Assembly (NCBI GenBank): GCA_037952775.1
Contig: JBANAY010000004.1
Span: 5,084,001-5,148,000 of the forward strand
Direction of reading: 5' to 3'
Length of the DNA stretch: 64,000 nucleotides
Source of the DNA: Clonostachys chloroleuca
Taxonomy: Eukaryota > Ascomycota > Sordariomycetes > Hypocreales > Bionectriaceae
The notes below the pieces were generated by a model. The model saw only the letters and a program-made list of their open reading frames with translations, was not told where the DNA came from and did no database searches. A program made the position numbers and the translations under genes. Positions 12,656 through 25,124 of this stretch are shown one piece after another; the first letter of the stretch is position 1, and every line of letters starts with the position of its first letter.

Positions 12656-14147
12656 ATGTTACAATCATTCGCCCTTGCCGCCCTCTTGGGTGCCAGCTCA
12701 GCACTGGCCGCCGCCGCCAAGTGTGGTGTTGGAAACAAGTGCCCTAAGGATACACCATGCTGTTCCCGTATGTTTCCTTGATCTGCTTTTTTTTTTTTCT
12801 CTTTCCTTGCAATAAATATATCTCTAACTGCTGTAGAATACGGCGAATGTGGCATCGGTGCATACTGCCTTGGTGGTTGCGATCCCCTGACGTCCTTCTC
12901 TCTGGATTCCTGCGTCCCCGCACCTACCTGCAAGGACAAGACTCTCAAGTTTGGCAGCCTTGACAATGTCAAGAATATTGCCGAATATCTTGGTGACTCC
13001 GACAAGGCGGACTGGGTGGTATCAGGAGAGCCTGTCTTGAACGGCGGAAACACCCTTCTTACCATGCCTAAGGGCAGTGTCGGCACTGTCATGTCATCCA
13101 CAACCTACATGTGGTACGGTAATGTCAAGGCTCGTTTGAAGACTAGCCGTGGCTCAGGTGTTGTTACTGCTTTTATTCTCTTCTCGGATGTCAAGGATGA
13201 AATCGATTTTGAGTGGATTGGTACCGACCTTGGCACTACACAGACCAACTTTTACTTCCAGGGCATCACAAACTGTTCGTAACATCCCTCGCTCCCACTA
13301 TGGACGCGCTCACAAGTGTGGCTTCAGGGAACTAAACTAACCTCTTTTGTGTCAAATAGATCAGAACTCCGCCAACACCTCTGTCACCGATTCATTCAAC
13401 AACTTCCATGACTATGAACTGAGGTGGACACCGGACAAGATTGAGTGGTGGATCGATGGCAAGCTGGGACGAACCAAGGAGCGCAAGGATACCTGGAACG
13501 CGACATCTCAGAACTGGGGCTTCCCCCAGACTCCTTCTCGTGTACAGCTGTCTCTCTGGCCTGGTGGTCTTGAGACTAACCCTCAAGGTACCATTGATTG
13601 GGCTGGTGGTAAGATCAACTGGGACGCCGAAGACATTAAGAAGGTTGGATTCTTTTATGCCGAAGTTGAGTCGGTTACCATTGAGTGCTATGACGGCAGC
13701 AACGGAATCGGTACCAACAAGGGAAAGAGCTACTACTACAAGGATCTGCGTGGCACCAACGACACGGTTGTTGATGGCGACAAGGATCACATTATCGCCT
13801 CCCTCCAGGCCACCGGTCTGGATATGACGAAGGGAAAGAAGGACGACACCAACACCGACAAGGACAAGGACAAGGACAAGGATACCGAGGATAAGCAAAC
13901 CATCCCCGGAGGCTCCACCGGTTCCCCTGGAAAAGACCACAGTGACGAGAACAACAGCACCGACACGAGCAGCGGTGACAACTCATCATCATCAGGAGGT
14001 AACAACAACAGCAACTGCGCGGATGGAGACTTCTGCCAGGGTACCTCGACAGACAGCACGACGGACAGTACCAAGGGTGGCAGCGCCAAGTCCAGTGCTA
14101 GCGCTCTGGCAATCATTATTGCCGGATTTGCCCTCTATTGGTTATAA
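12656..14147 (+). CDS. GPI-type GH16 cell-wall transglycosylase, CRH family
   Basis: CRH enzymes link chitin to beta-1,6- or beta-1,3-glucan at the cell wall. Exons 12656-12767, 12837-13274 and 13360-14147 keep phase and give 445 residues. A signal peptide covers about residues 1-20. A cysteine-rich chitin-binding-like segment follows (about 22-63: CGVGNKCPKDTPCCS, then YGECGIGAYCLGGC). The GH16 core carries DEIDFEWIG at about 158-166, so Glu159 would be the nucleophile and Glu163 the acid/base. LRWTPDKIEWWIDG and VQLSLWPGG are further family blocks. The tail is Ser/Thr/Asn-rich with Asp-Lys repeats and ends in a hydrophobic stretch (ALAIIIAGFALYWL) typical of a GPI-anchor signal. The N-terminal cysteine module suggests the Crh2/Utr2 type rather than Crh1. 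Confidence 0.93.
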
Positions 14148-17100
14148 GGCCGGATCATTCTTGATTGGTGATTTGTTACGACGGTGGCGTCTTTGCGATT
14201 CATTGTATGCATTTATTCATTCCTCTCGCTGGCTCGCCCTTTCCATTTAGTATGCGACAGCGGCTGTGAATATCATCGCTCCCTTGACAAGGCAGAGCTT
14301 GACCCGTTCCCTCTATATTTTTTAAACATTTTAGTTTATTGTTTGTTCTTTTCGGTCCCTTAGCATATGGGGCTGCATTCGCTGGAAAAGATTAATGGCT
14401 GTTAGAGCCGTCCGGTCTCTCTTTGAAGCTCTGATGGAGAGGCTGAGGAGGAAGAGCTTTGTAGATATCTCGTGGATTCTTCTATATACACACTTAGGCA
14501 ATCCAAGCAATATATACACGCATCAAAATAAAAGCAACATCTCGTGCATCTCGTGTCACCTTTTGTTTTGGGAGTTGGAGCCCGCCTGTCGGTAGGGGTT
14601 CCTCTTTTTGAATGATAAGACAGTCTCAGCCCGAAAACGCGAACTTTTCGGCATCGTGCTTCTCAGAGACCCGAGAGTGTTTTGCCTAGTTACTCTAGAG
14701 CGACGAGATTCTAGAAATGTACAATGTATTGGCCAATGAGAGTCATTGCAAATGAATATGTATTCTTTTTAACGGCGACTGGGAAGTAGCGAGCAAGGTG
14801 GTCTTATGTAGCCTAATTCTCAAATCATGGCCGGTGTAGAATCACTTCATGGCGAGAAATTGCCGGCGAGTTAAAAGGTAAGACCAAGAAACTAGGTCAA
14901 GCTTGTCTATGTCTCTGGACAATCCATATTGGACGACGATTGGGAATGCTTTTCGTTGAGCCGGTTTTGTTGTTGAGCCGGACTTTTGTGATCTTCAGGC
15001 AATATGCGTTGATTCACAACGTCAACTTCATGTTATGAATGAGGCTACGACCTGAGAAGGTGTCAACGAAGTTGGCTAGTACACTGCAGCTGATTTTCTA
15101 TAGCTGCAATTCAAATTGATGTTGATCGGCATCACGCAGGTCTGATATGGAGTGGTAGTTACAGTACGCCTATATGTGAAACAGCGAACTTCCCAATTTG
15201 AAGAGCCAGGGGTGAGGGGGGAAAGCTTCTTGGAAAGCCACCCTTTTGAGCAGGTCGGAGGATTGACGTTACTACGTGTGAAACTTCTCGGGGGCCAGCC
15301 CAGTTGATGTTACTTCGCCTGCACGATAAAGTGAGGGTGGACTATGGGCAAGAGGTTCGTCCGAGCGGCGAGGGCCCGAGGAAGCCGCGCGCTCTGGCAC
15401 TGCTTCTGACGACTATTCCATTGTGATTGGGCTTCTGTTACGGTGGCGAGGAGAATGGACATTGACCAGGACTCAGCAATTGTCTTTCTTTGTCGCGGAG
15501 GAGCTGATGAAGGACCATTGTGTTGGGCTTTGATTGTAGGACAAGCGGGCAGGTTGAGATGGCAGGCAAAGCTGTGTTTGTAGATCTGTGGTAGAGAGTT
15601 TCTTTAAACCGCCGTGTACCTATTTTTAGGGCCCAGGTTGGCCCTCAGCACTTAAACATTCGGTCGTCGTTTTGGCTTTATCAGCTGAGTGATGTTGTGG
15701 TGGCTTGCGCGGGCGCAGTCTCCAAGGTGGCTGCGGAACTTGGAGCAGCCGGTGCGATGTAATGGCTGGGAGGTCACTGCCGTTGCTGTGAGCGGGCCGT
15801 GGTAGTGCTCAACTATAGCGGTATTCGGTGCTATACGCGCAATGGGAGCTTGTGGGGGAAGCGCCCCTGTCCGTCTTGTGATTTCTCCGAGCCCCGTAGC
15901 CATAGATAGATTGCACTGTCAGATCTTGAAACTGCGGCCATAGTACGGCCTGCTATTGCGCTAGCCCCCAGCCTTATTTTTCGTTTCTTTTCCTGGAGAG
16001 GCTGAACGAGAGGCAGAGGCGGGCTGGTGCTTATGGCAATAACCTCTACATACGTTCGGTCGACATCTAATTCCATCGGTTGTAGGCGAGGAGCTTGGGG
16101 TTGTCTTGCAAGGAACAGCTTCCGCATTTCAAGTTCATGCCAGACCATCACAAAGGATGTGCCCGAAGATGGCGAATCTTGGTTGCATCAGGCTTGGACA
16201 ATGTGCTAGGGAAGGATCGGGTGGTTGAAACATCAGTGGGGCTGGCGTGATTGGCCAGAGTCCTCTGATCATGATGGAGCTTCCGAATATGCTTATGAGT
16301 AGTTGAAGCATATTAATGATGGTTGGAGATCTGAACACTCCGGGTTATGCAAGTAAGATGCTTGTGGACTGTCGCTACGATTGGATATTAGGCGCCCAAC
16401 TCTTTTCTGTCTCAGTTGATCAATCTTCCGATTGGCGTTACTTGTGCTCGAAACATCCACATCGCGATGCCATGCCTGCCAATCAATCTGCGCGTACAGG
16501 CATAGCAAACGCAGAACAACGAACCGGTGAGTGAACCACGGGGAGGATTAAAAATAAAGCAAAACCGGCCCCTATGCACGAGCTCGACTTTGGTCAAGAA
16601 TTCGGACGATTTTAGTGGAAAAAGGAGGTGTTGTAGGACAGAGCGTCCTTGATGGCGCATCTGGGTTTCAGCAAAGGGGCTGCTCCACTGGGACTTGTCC
16701 ACTGTCGGCAGTTATTCTGAAGGATCCAGCGGCTGCACCCTCCAACGCCCCTTCTAAACTCCACTGGTGCAGGGCCTCTACCACCTGAACGCCGCCTGCG
16801 GTGCTCTGAGTCGTGGTGGCCGCCCAGCCAATCCTTGCCGCCCAGCTGGGAAGCCCGTCCCCCTTGTTTCATGACGAAGCTGCACGGCAAGTCGCAGCGC
16901 CCAATGCTTTCAATGCATCTCGGGCTTCGTCTGATATTGATGAGCTTGCCTGCCTCCTACTGGACGTTTCGCGAATCTCCTCCGCCCGAGCCTTGTGCTC
17001 CTCGGAACCACATCATTCGCCCTTGTCCCCGTGACCCCTGCTGACCCTGCCCTCTTCTTCCCTTTGTGGCTCATTAACCAGACACATCACTTCCATAAGC

Positions 17101-17508
17101 TTATTATCATGCCGATCAACACCAGCGGCTGTGTTTTGGCCTCCACTCATTGTCTCTTCCAGCAGCGCCCGAGCCACTTTGAAACGTGAACGACTTGACC
17201 AGGGCCCATCCTAGCCTGGATATGCCTGCGTGGTGCAGTCTATTGTGCCACCGGTAGTGTGCTTTTTGCTTTGCAGTGCTCATTCTAAGCTGATTTGGCA
17301 AGTGTTCAAAGAGATGAGCTACACAATGTGGTCCATGTATATATGGGACTCTTCTTCCCGTTCCTTTTCTCACCTCTGCACTTGTGGACTCAAGCTGGTT
17401 TTCAGTTCAAGTTCTCTTTGACATTCTTTCCCTTCCATTGTCTCACCAGTCATCTGTCTGTCCTCCCATTCACTCATTCTCTTCTCCATCCTTTTGAAAA
17501 GGTCCCTG
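14148..17508. other. Intergenic, no gene seen
   Basis: Contains the 3' region of the CRH gene and, towards 17,400-17,600, the C/T-rich promoter of the lactonase-family gene. Open frames are all short and without recognisable content. Confidence 0.4.
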
Positions 17509-17516
17509 TATTTAAA
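17509..17516 (+). promoter_or_regulatory. TATA-like box of the lactonase-family gene
   Basis: TATTTAAA lies 89 bases before the chosen start codon at 17605. Its position argues against the in-frame upstream ATG at 17494, which would lie before the box. A C/T-rich stretch runs through this area, as in many highly expressed fungal genes. Confidence 0.4.
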
Positions 17517-17604
17517 AAGGCTTGCATCTGCTACCATTTTTCACTCTGCTTCCACGACTTTTTCCATACCAACCAAGGAAACAAACACATACAACTCTTT
17601 CACC

Positions 17605-18780
17605 ATGAAGATTCCTTACTCTGCCATCAGCGCCGGTGCTCTCGCCGCCCGCGCCTTGAGAGACGGCTGCGATGGTGGCCGTCCCAACCCCGGTTCAAAT
17701 AGCACCCTCCCTTCATCACAGGTTCTCATGACCACTACTGGCAACGTCTTCCTCGCCAACTACGACGGCTCCAAGTTTGATGTCACCCTGAAGGCCGACG
17801 TCACTGGTGCTCCTACGTGGGTCCAGTTCGTCGAGCCCAACAAGCTGTACGCAGTCAACGAGAACGGCGATGACCTTCGCATCTTCAACCTCGAGCGCGG
17901 CAACGGCAAGAATGGCTCTGCCACCCTGACCGAGTCGGTCACCGCCACTGGCAGCTCCGGTGTCGTCCACCTCGGCTTCAACAAGGACAACACCCGTCTT
18001 GTTGGTGCCGCCTACGGTAACGGTACCGTCGATGTATGGGACATCGCCGGCGGCAGACTCGAGCTCATCAAGACCATCCCTGCTCCCGGTACTCCCGGCC
18101 CCAAGAGCCCCAATCAGGATGCTTCTCATCCTCACCAGGCCAACCTCGACCCCTCTGGCCGCTACTTCGCCATCAACGATCTTGGATTCGACAACATCAT
18201 GATCCTGGACACCCAGGATGACAAGTACGAGATTGTCCAGAACATCCCCACCAAGGCTGGCTGCGGTCCTCGCCATGGTGTCTGGTACCCTTCCAACACT
18301 GGCGAGGCTACCCACTACTTGGTTGTCTGCGAGATCTCCAACGAGATTATCGTCAACCAGCTCGGCTACTCCGCCACTGGCGTCACCGTCAACCAGTCTC
18401 AGGTCATCTCCAGCTTCGTTTCCGGCACCGCCCCCGAAGGTGCTGCCGCAGGTGGAATCGTCCTTCACCCCAACAACAAGGACCTCTACGTCACCAACCG
18501 TCTCACCGGCGCCGACTCCGACTCCCTCGCCCACTTCAAGATTGACGGCGGTCTCCTCACCCCCGTTAAGGAGATTGCCACTGGCGGTGTCCTCCCCCGT
18601 ATGCTCAGCATCAGCGCAAGCGGCTCTGAGATCTTCCTCGGTAACCAGAACGGTCCTGACGCCGCTGTTGCCTTCGGTATCAACGAGGATGGCTCCGTCA
18701 CCGAGACCCCCAAGGCCACCCTTCCCCTGGCTGTCTTTGGCGAGAAGGGTTTCGGTCCCCCATACATTGCCCAGATCTAA
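17605..18780 (+). CDS. Lactonase-family seven-bladed beta-propeller protein
   Basis: Resembles the 6-phosphogluconolactonase/carboxymuconate cyclase-type propeller family, which opens or forms lactones; the substrate cannot be told from sequence. Single exon, 391 residues. The start was chosen for its CACCATGA context and because an in-frame ATG at 17494 lies before the TATA-like box. Propeller-type blocks recur: VVHLGFNKDNTRLVGAAYG, HQANLDPSGRYFAINDLG, GCGPRHGVWYPSN, GGIVLHPNNKDLYVTNR and LPRMLSISASGSEIFLGNQ. The HQ/DPSGRY and GPRH blocks are characteristic of the family. The N-terminus is weakly hydrophobic and could be a poor signal peptide. Codons are strongly C-biased at third positions, which suggests high expression. 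The gene converges on the minus-strand protease. Confidence 0.85.
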   Translation: MKIPYSAISAGALAARALRDGCDGGRPNPGSNSTLPSSQVLMTTTGNVFLANYDGSKFDVTLKADVTGAPTWVQFVEPNKLYAVNENGDDLRIFNLERGNGKNGSATLTESVTATGSSGVVHLGFNKDNTRLVGAAYGNGTVDVWDIAGGRLELIKTIPAPGTPGPKSPNQDASHPHQANLDPSGRYFAINDLGFDNIMILDTQDDKYEIVQNIPTKAGCGPRHGVWYPSNTGEATHYLVVCEISNEIIVNQLGYSATGVTVNQSQVISSFVSGTAPEGAAAGGIVLHPNNKDLYVTNRLTGADSDSLAHFKIDGGLLTPVKEIATGGVLPRMLSISASGSEIFLGNQNGPDAAVAFGINEDGSVTETPKATLPLAVFGEKGFGPPYIAQI

Positions 18781-19283
18781 GAAAAAGAAATGTTTATTAG
18801 ATTTGGTAGCAACAGGTTGGCTGAGTGAATTTGTACATAAGGAACTCGCGGGGCGCGTTCCGTTCGCTTCTACGACAAAACGTATATAACGATTAATTCC
18901 CTAGGGAAAGGACATGATTTGAATAGAAAAAGCTAAATTTTTTCTTCCGCCAACTGGCTTGCCACTGCTCATTGTGATTGTTTGTGTGCTTGTAGTGCTC
19001 TATATTGAAATGCTTTGTGAACAAAATGTAGCTGTTCAAAAAGACCAAATGCCCTCTAGGGTACAAGTGCGGTTTCGTGTGTTTTACAGGACTTTATTTC
19101 ACGAGTAATGGTGGGTTCAAGATGAATATTGATGTATGTCCAATCCGCTGTAGTGTAACTCAATTTCCAACGCATCAGTTGTATAGAAGGTAAGACATTC
19201 GTACCTCTAGAGCTTCAATTTTCATCGCCTGCCAAAATCAAAAATCATTCTAGTCAATTTTCACATAGATATAGCCACGCTAC

Positions 19284-19284
<1 letters not shown>
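18781..19284. other. Convergent intergenic region
   Basis: Lies between two gene 3' ends. It is AT-rich and holds no gene, and presumably contains the 3' UTRs and polyadenylation signals of both genes. Confidence 0.5.

Positions 19285-19321
<37 letters not shown>
19285..19321 (+). repeat. 37-base A tract
   Basis: An uninterrupted run of A on the plus strand. On the minus strand it is a T tract that begins three bases after the protease stop codon, so it would sit at the start of that gene's 3' UTR. It may be a simple slippage tract. Confidence 0.9.
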
Positions 19322-19324
<3 letters not shown>

Positions 19325-21239
19325 CTACATCAAAAGAACCACCATGGATGTCAGGCTGATCCCAAGGAGCGCCTTGCGAAGGCGGCACAATGGCCCGGTG
19401 GCGCTGCCGTCGCCTTCGTGGCCAAGCAGGTTGTCGATGCTTCCCTCGCGGGTGTTTCCCGAAGGACCCGTATGCTCCGGTCCTGAGCCGCTGGTGGTGC
19501 TGGTGACGAGGCTCGGGGACCCGGTGGCGAGGTCGAGTGCCTCCGTCGCGGAGGAGATGAGTGGGATTTTCGTCGTCAGCGGCTGGGTTGTTTGTGTGGA
19601 GGATGCGGTCTTGGAGCTTGATGTTGAAGTTGCGGACTTTTGGTTATTGCTGTCATTGCTGTCGGTGCCGTTTCCGCTGTTCTCGGTATCGTCATCGTTG
19701 CTGCTGTTGCATGTGCCCTTTAGACCGTCGAGGTCTTTGGAGGACGTGATTTTGGAAACGGAGCTCCCGCAGTTTTCATACGGTGCCATGAAAATTGTGT
19801 CTGAGTTCAAGTCAAAGACAACTGGTGAGAGAGGAATGTTAGCTCTTGTATCGTCACGGGGAGGAGTTTCTTTTGTATAGAGGTTACGGACCGTATGCCG
19901 AGCGGAGGAATGTGTCACCAAGCAACGAATACTTATCACTGGCAGCAATACCAAGGTAGCATTTCTTCATCGAGGAGAATTCCCTGATGATCTCCTTGTA
20001 GGGGACCTTGATTGTTACGCCGTTGAACTTGAAGTCCACAGTTCCGGGCTGCGAAACAAGGCTGCAGTCCACGCCGTAGAATCCGGCGTCATCCAATCCC
20101 GTGGTCTTGAGATCAGCAGCAATGGCCTTCACCACGTCACTGGGCAGAAGCGTGAGTGTCGCTCCGGTATCAAGGAACACGGGCAGTTTCGTCTTATCCC
20201 ACGTCTTTCCCTTGCCATTGTTGGGAGGACTGTGGGAGATTGACTCCATGGATACCCAGTACCTCGCTACTTTGTCAGGAGCATCAGAGGCAGCAATCAA
20301 GGGAAGGCTTGCCAGCTTGCCGGAGAACTTGGAGGTGTCCACTCCGCCAAAGACAATGACGCCGCCATCCTCAGCCTTGCTGCCTAGCGCAACGCCGAAC
20401 GATTTCGTGTCAATCAGCTTCTGGTTTGACAGTTCGTCCAAGAAGTTGGGGTAGTCCGTGTTGAAGCCTTTCCCATGGCCGAGGCCCAGCACGCCTGCGA
20501 ACTGGTCTTCAGTCTTGGAGGCCACACCGAAGCGGACGTTCTTGAGCTTCGAGGAGCTCGAGAGGCCAATCGTGTCCGAGTAATAGTCGACCTCGGCGCC
20601 GCCGATGCCGTAGTTGAGCTTCCCGCTCTTCGACAGAGATTTGGATGTTGAGGAGCTCCCGGGCTTGTATTTGCCCACGGCTTCGCAGAACTTGGCGTCG
20701 GAGGTGGACAGGCCGGAGCATGTGGGATTTACCCACAGCTCGAAGGAGCCGGTGTCAAGCTGAGCATAAACTGCCTGGGAAGGGGTTCCGAATTGGACTG
20801 TGTATTCTATATTAGCATTATAGTCTGCGAGTAGATACAAGTGAGGCTTACGTTGAGCATAGTATGCGACATCGGACCGGTTCTCAAGCTTCACCTCCAC
20901 GGACCGACTTACTAGTCCGGGCTTGGTGGCATGAATGATGGGCAGAGTCAATGTTCCTGGCACTACTTCATCCTCGGTTGGCAAGCCTCGTGTCAGACCG
21001 ACGGGCAGGGTATATGAAAATTCATTCAAATCCTCGTCGACTGGGAGATCGGGCTGTCGTGTGGAGGGAATATGCAATGTCTCTGAAGATTCGGATTCAT
21101 CAATTTGTGGTAGTGACCTGGCGGAAACTGGTGTATACGGAATGATTGACGTTGATTCGAGTGATGGTGCTAACTGAGGCCACGAGTGGACGGTGCCTGC
21201 CCAGAGAAAGAGTCCAGCTAGCGAAGTTGGTCTCGTCAT
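19325..21239 (-). CDS. Secreted GPI-type aspartic protease, yapsin-like
   Basis: A pepsin-family (A1) protease predicted to be exported and anchored at the surface. Exons 21239-20852, 20806-19892 and 19821-19325 keep phase; 599 residues. The start at 21239 gives a signal peptide (MTRPTSLAGLFLWAGTVHSW); upstream in-frame ATGs give no such peptide. A propeptide of about 110 residues precedes the core. The catalytic aspartates are Asp147 in LDTGSFELWV and Asp342 in FLDTGATLTLLPSDV. VLGLGHGKGF and GVIVFGGVDTSKFSGKL are typical A1 blocks, and GDTFLRSAYVVFDL ends the fold. The Ser/Thr-rich tail (about 170 residues) ends in a hydrophobic stretch, LLGISLTSMVVLLM, as in a GPI signal. The first intron is only 45 nt. 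Confidence 0.92.
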
Positions 21240-24200
21240 CTTATCAGTGATCCGGCGCCTGGACGAAAGATTATTCTGCATAAGACAAGATAGTAATTGG
21301 ATTTGAGAGACAAGCTCAAGATAGGGATACCGGTATCCCCGGAACGGACGTGAACGGCGAATGAGCGACCTGCGACCTGCGGTTCGAAGTGAAGAAGCAA
21401 ATGAATGAACGTCTTGACCAAAGATCGATGTGGTACGAGATGCTATCTGCACAGTCTTCACCGGGTCACCGGCAGAACAATCACCACGAACAACGAAGGA
21501 GCGACAAGTAGGCCACAGAGGAACCTGTTGAAAGGAGGCAACGATCAATCAAGCAAGCAAGCAATAGCTTTTCATTCGAATACATAACAGACCGAGGCCG
21601 CCGCCCCCTGCATCTTGGCATCCGGAATGCGTCTAGATCCCACGTCAACCTGCATACATAATCATTTTCAAGATGATCAAACCATGCTATGTTGCTTGGC
21701 TGAAGTCGAATGCGTGTCGTTGGTTCCCTTTGAAGAAGCTCCAACGCCCGCTCACATCATAAGCTGCGGTGCCTAACTCAGATTTGGGGATAGGCTAGGA
21801 GTTAGGGGCAGAAGAGGCTTGAGATGAAACGCTGGGCAGGGGGCAAAGCGGCAGGCTGCAATTAGTCTCACTGAGCTGATAGGTCGAAGCTCCGAAAACA
21901 GTGGTTTTGTGCATGGTGGCGCGGATGAAACTGACATGGTCGGAATCGGGTAGGATGGGTGTTTCTGGAGCGAGGCGATCTGCCGATCCTGAACATCATG
22001 ACGATAATTGCTGACATTGCTGACCCCCTGATCTGTTTTGGCACAATCATGCATGGTAAAACGCTACATTTTCTGCAACTTGATAGGGTTCAGGTGCTTG
22101 GGTGCGTAACAAAATATGAGGCAGCTGATGCCACTTGGAAAATGGCAACACAAGATGCTTCACAGTTGGTAAGTGAGCAACTTTGGGCGGTTTGAAGGAC
22201 ATTTGAGGAAACCAATCATGCTAGTATCCGTTTCCGCATTCGGCACAGGTGTTGCAGATCATGGGCGACAAAAGGCAACTACTTTTTGTCTCCGTGTCTC
22301 TGGAAGCTGAGTCCCGATAGCATGGCAACTGACACCGTTTCCGTGTCCATGTCAAAGCAGATGAGTCGCACTTGACAGTTGCAACACAATGATGCATACA
22401 CAATAATGTCGCTGATGCGGCCTCTGTTGTAGTTAATTTGATCCAAGAGCTCACATCGAAGTGTCCCTGAGAAGCATGAGACAGACAGCCATGGAACTTA
22501 CCAAGGTGGTTACAATAGCGCGATCGAGAGGCATAGAAAACGTCTCGTTGTTTGTGGTCATTTGGATACTTGCACAATTGGAGATGCATGAAACTGGACT
22601 CTTCCCCTCCTCTATGGAAAGGACCACTGGGGACTACTGGGATGGAGAGGCTGTCATCGCTCCCCTGAGTGACGAGGAGACGACGGGGACGTTGGGCTCG
22701 GGTTATCTGCTCGATAACGCAAGTGCGGTGCAATGTGATACTTTATTTCTGGTGATACAGGGTCGCCTCTTGTTGTCAGAATCGGAGAGAAGGGACTTAT
22801 CTGGGTCGAGTTGACGTCAAGTGGAAAACCAGCGCATGGCGCTCATTTGCACATGGGCATCAACGCTATCGGCCTCCTTCTCTAGGCTCTAAAGGCACTC
22901 AAGAGCCTAGAATGGAAGCCATTAAAGGCAAATGAGGACGTGAAGAGAGTGATTAGGACCGTTCAGCGCATTTCTGATACCCAAGTGAATCACTGTCAGT
23001 GTTAGGTCTCGGCACCACTCCCAACCTTGTCCCTGGTGCGACAACTGCGGCAGCTGATATACGAATCTCCATGGATATTTCAGCAGACGATTTATAAAAA
23101 AACATACAAATGCCTTGATGATCTTGAAGGGTTGTTTTCCGTGTGTTACGCAGTATGGTGCTTGTGAAGCTCTCTCTGGAAGCATCTGGATCTGTGGTAG
23201 GGCTCCGGGCGGCTGTCAACATGCGTGTAGGTGCTCTTCCGTAAGCGCGGGATTCTGACGGTTGTCGTTGGCCTGGTACGGCATGGAATGGGAGGGGCAG
23301 ATGAACGCTTGATTGTCGAAGAATTGGTCTAGATTGCGCAAATACATACGTTGGCTGCATTGGGTTTTCCTGCACCAGCTGCCGGAGAGAACCTTGATAG
23401 ATGGGCAATGCCGTAGTGATGGTGCCTGATGAGACCCAAAGCGCGTGCCGAGTATAGAACTGATAAGTGTAAAGTAGTCATCTGCCTGGTTTAGCCCATC
23501 AAGTGCAGCTCGTTCCAGTCGGCGCATTCGACATGATCGTCGCATAGATGACATGGGCCTCATAGAGGTGCTGGACCGGAGGCACGTGCCGCTGTGGAAG
23601 CTGTTGCACCGGTCTGGTCTTTACATCGGGCAGGAGGCAGGCACTTGGGAAGTAGTTTCCTCTTTCCCCGCTGCACGTCGCTGCATCGCGGCCACCACCA
23701 GACAGACACTCGTCGCTCCTCGCCTCTTCCGCCATCCAACGAACTCGCGCATTCCGCCCTGTTCTATCTACATGCCAGTGGTTCCATCCACCCGGTCGCC
23801 AAGAACAAAGGACAAGCCGCCCGCGAACCATGCGCAGGCTTGCGACAAGGCCATTGGTACCCAACGAGGCCCTCCTCCGTTGAGGAGCCAAGCTGCGGCC
23901 GCATCGCGCTGAAAGCTGGCTCTCCTTCGGACGTCAGCCAGCCTACCATCGTGGCCAGCGAAGCCGGCAGCAAAATGGATGGCTGGGTGCATCATGGATG
24001 GACGAAATCGAGGCTGGTTGGAGGGGCGGGGTCCAACAGGCGAGAACCAACGGCCCGCGTGTGGTCCCCGACTTTTTGGGCGCAATGCGTTGTCCGACAC
24101 CCTTATGTTGGTTCTGGTCACCCGATGCAGAGCTATTGTGTGCATTGCATGGGTCAGCTTCCGTGATTGATTTCGCTGCGCTACACCAGTGAGGGTTGCA

Positions 24201-25124
24201 GGCGCCGAACTCGACAACGTTGGCTGCAGCTGGGCCGCCCATCCACCACCATCTTGACTCTCGCCCTCTCCCACTCCTGCATCGTGGTTGGATGGCATCA
24301 GCACGCAGGACGCCTTCTCGAGCGACACCCCCTTCATTGACCAACCCCGGACTCTGAGGCACTTTCTTTGGTAGCGCCCCCGAGTTTCGCTCCGCGGCTT
24401 CTTATTTTCTTCTATTTACCTCAACTCTTGTGGCACCACTTTGCCCCCAGCGTCCAGATAGCCTCTGATAGCCTGTTTAGGGACGTTATTTCCATCAATC
24501 GCCAGTCTTGTTATCAGCAATTCTGACCAAGATATTCGGTCGATGGAGAGAGCATGGGCTACGCTCTCTGTGTGCTCTATCAAGTGATATTCAAAGGGTG
24601 CATATGCACAGCTGTAGGCTCGTCCCCTCCAACTCGAGCCTCGATTTAATCGATTGGAAGCCGTTGACGGACCAGCCACCCCGCAACGGTGCCATTGGGC
24701 TCTTCAAACCCACCATCCAAAAGTGCGCCTCGACTGTGATACGCCAAAGCATGGCAATGGAAGCCCAGGCGTGCATGTCTTACAGTCTCTCGCCACGATG
24801 GACGTATGCAGGTTGATGCACTAGCCCTCCCATCATGTCCCACATCATCCCATCAAGGGCCCGGACGGACCCTGATGGATTGAGGTATGCGCCCTCGGTT
24901 GCCTGATAAATAGCACCACTCAGTTCCTCTCCTGTGCCGGACTATACTGGTTTGTTCCACGTCCTGTGGAAAGATGACAGCAACATGTGTTTGTTTGTCT
25001 CTTGCCATTCCCTGCACTTCCCTGTGACCCATGCGTCTGCAGCGCCTGTCGTTCCGACGGAGTAACACTGTCTACGGCTCCATCCTGCTACTAGAAAAGG
25101 CACACATCTCATCTAGCAGCGTGG
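21240..25124. other. Intergenic, no gene seen
   Basis: Nearly 4 kb without a gene that I can support. Overlapping open frames on both strands at 22.2-24.4 kb have no domains and clash with each other. Bases 24,300-25,120 are pyrimidine-rich in places and probably serve as the promoter of the next plus-strand gene. Small unspliced genes could be missed here. Confidence 0.35.

Noticed and set aside
17494..17604. N-terminal extension of the lactonase-family protein by 37 residues
   Set aside because: The upstream ATG lies before the TATA-like box and the ATG at 17605 has a better context.
21240..25124. Overlapping open frames on both strands as genes
   Set aside because: None has a recognisable domain, membrane segment or consistent codon pattern, and they exclude one another.
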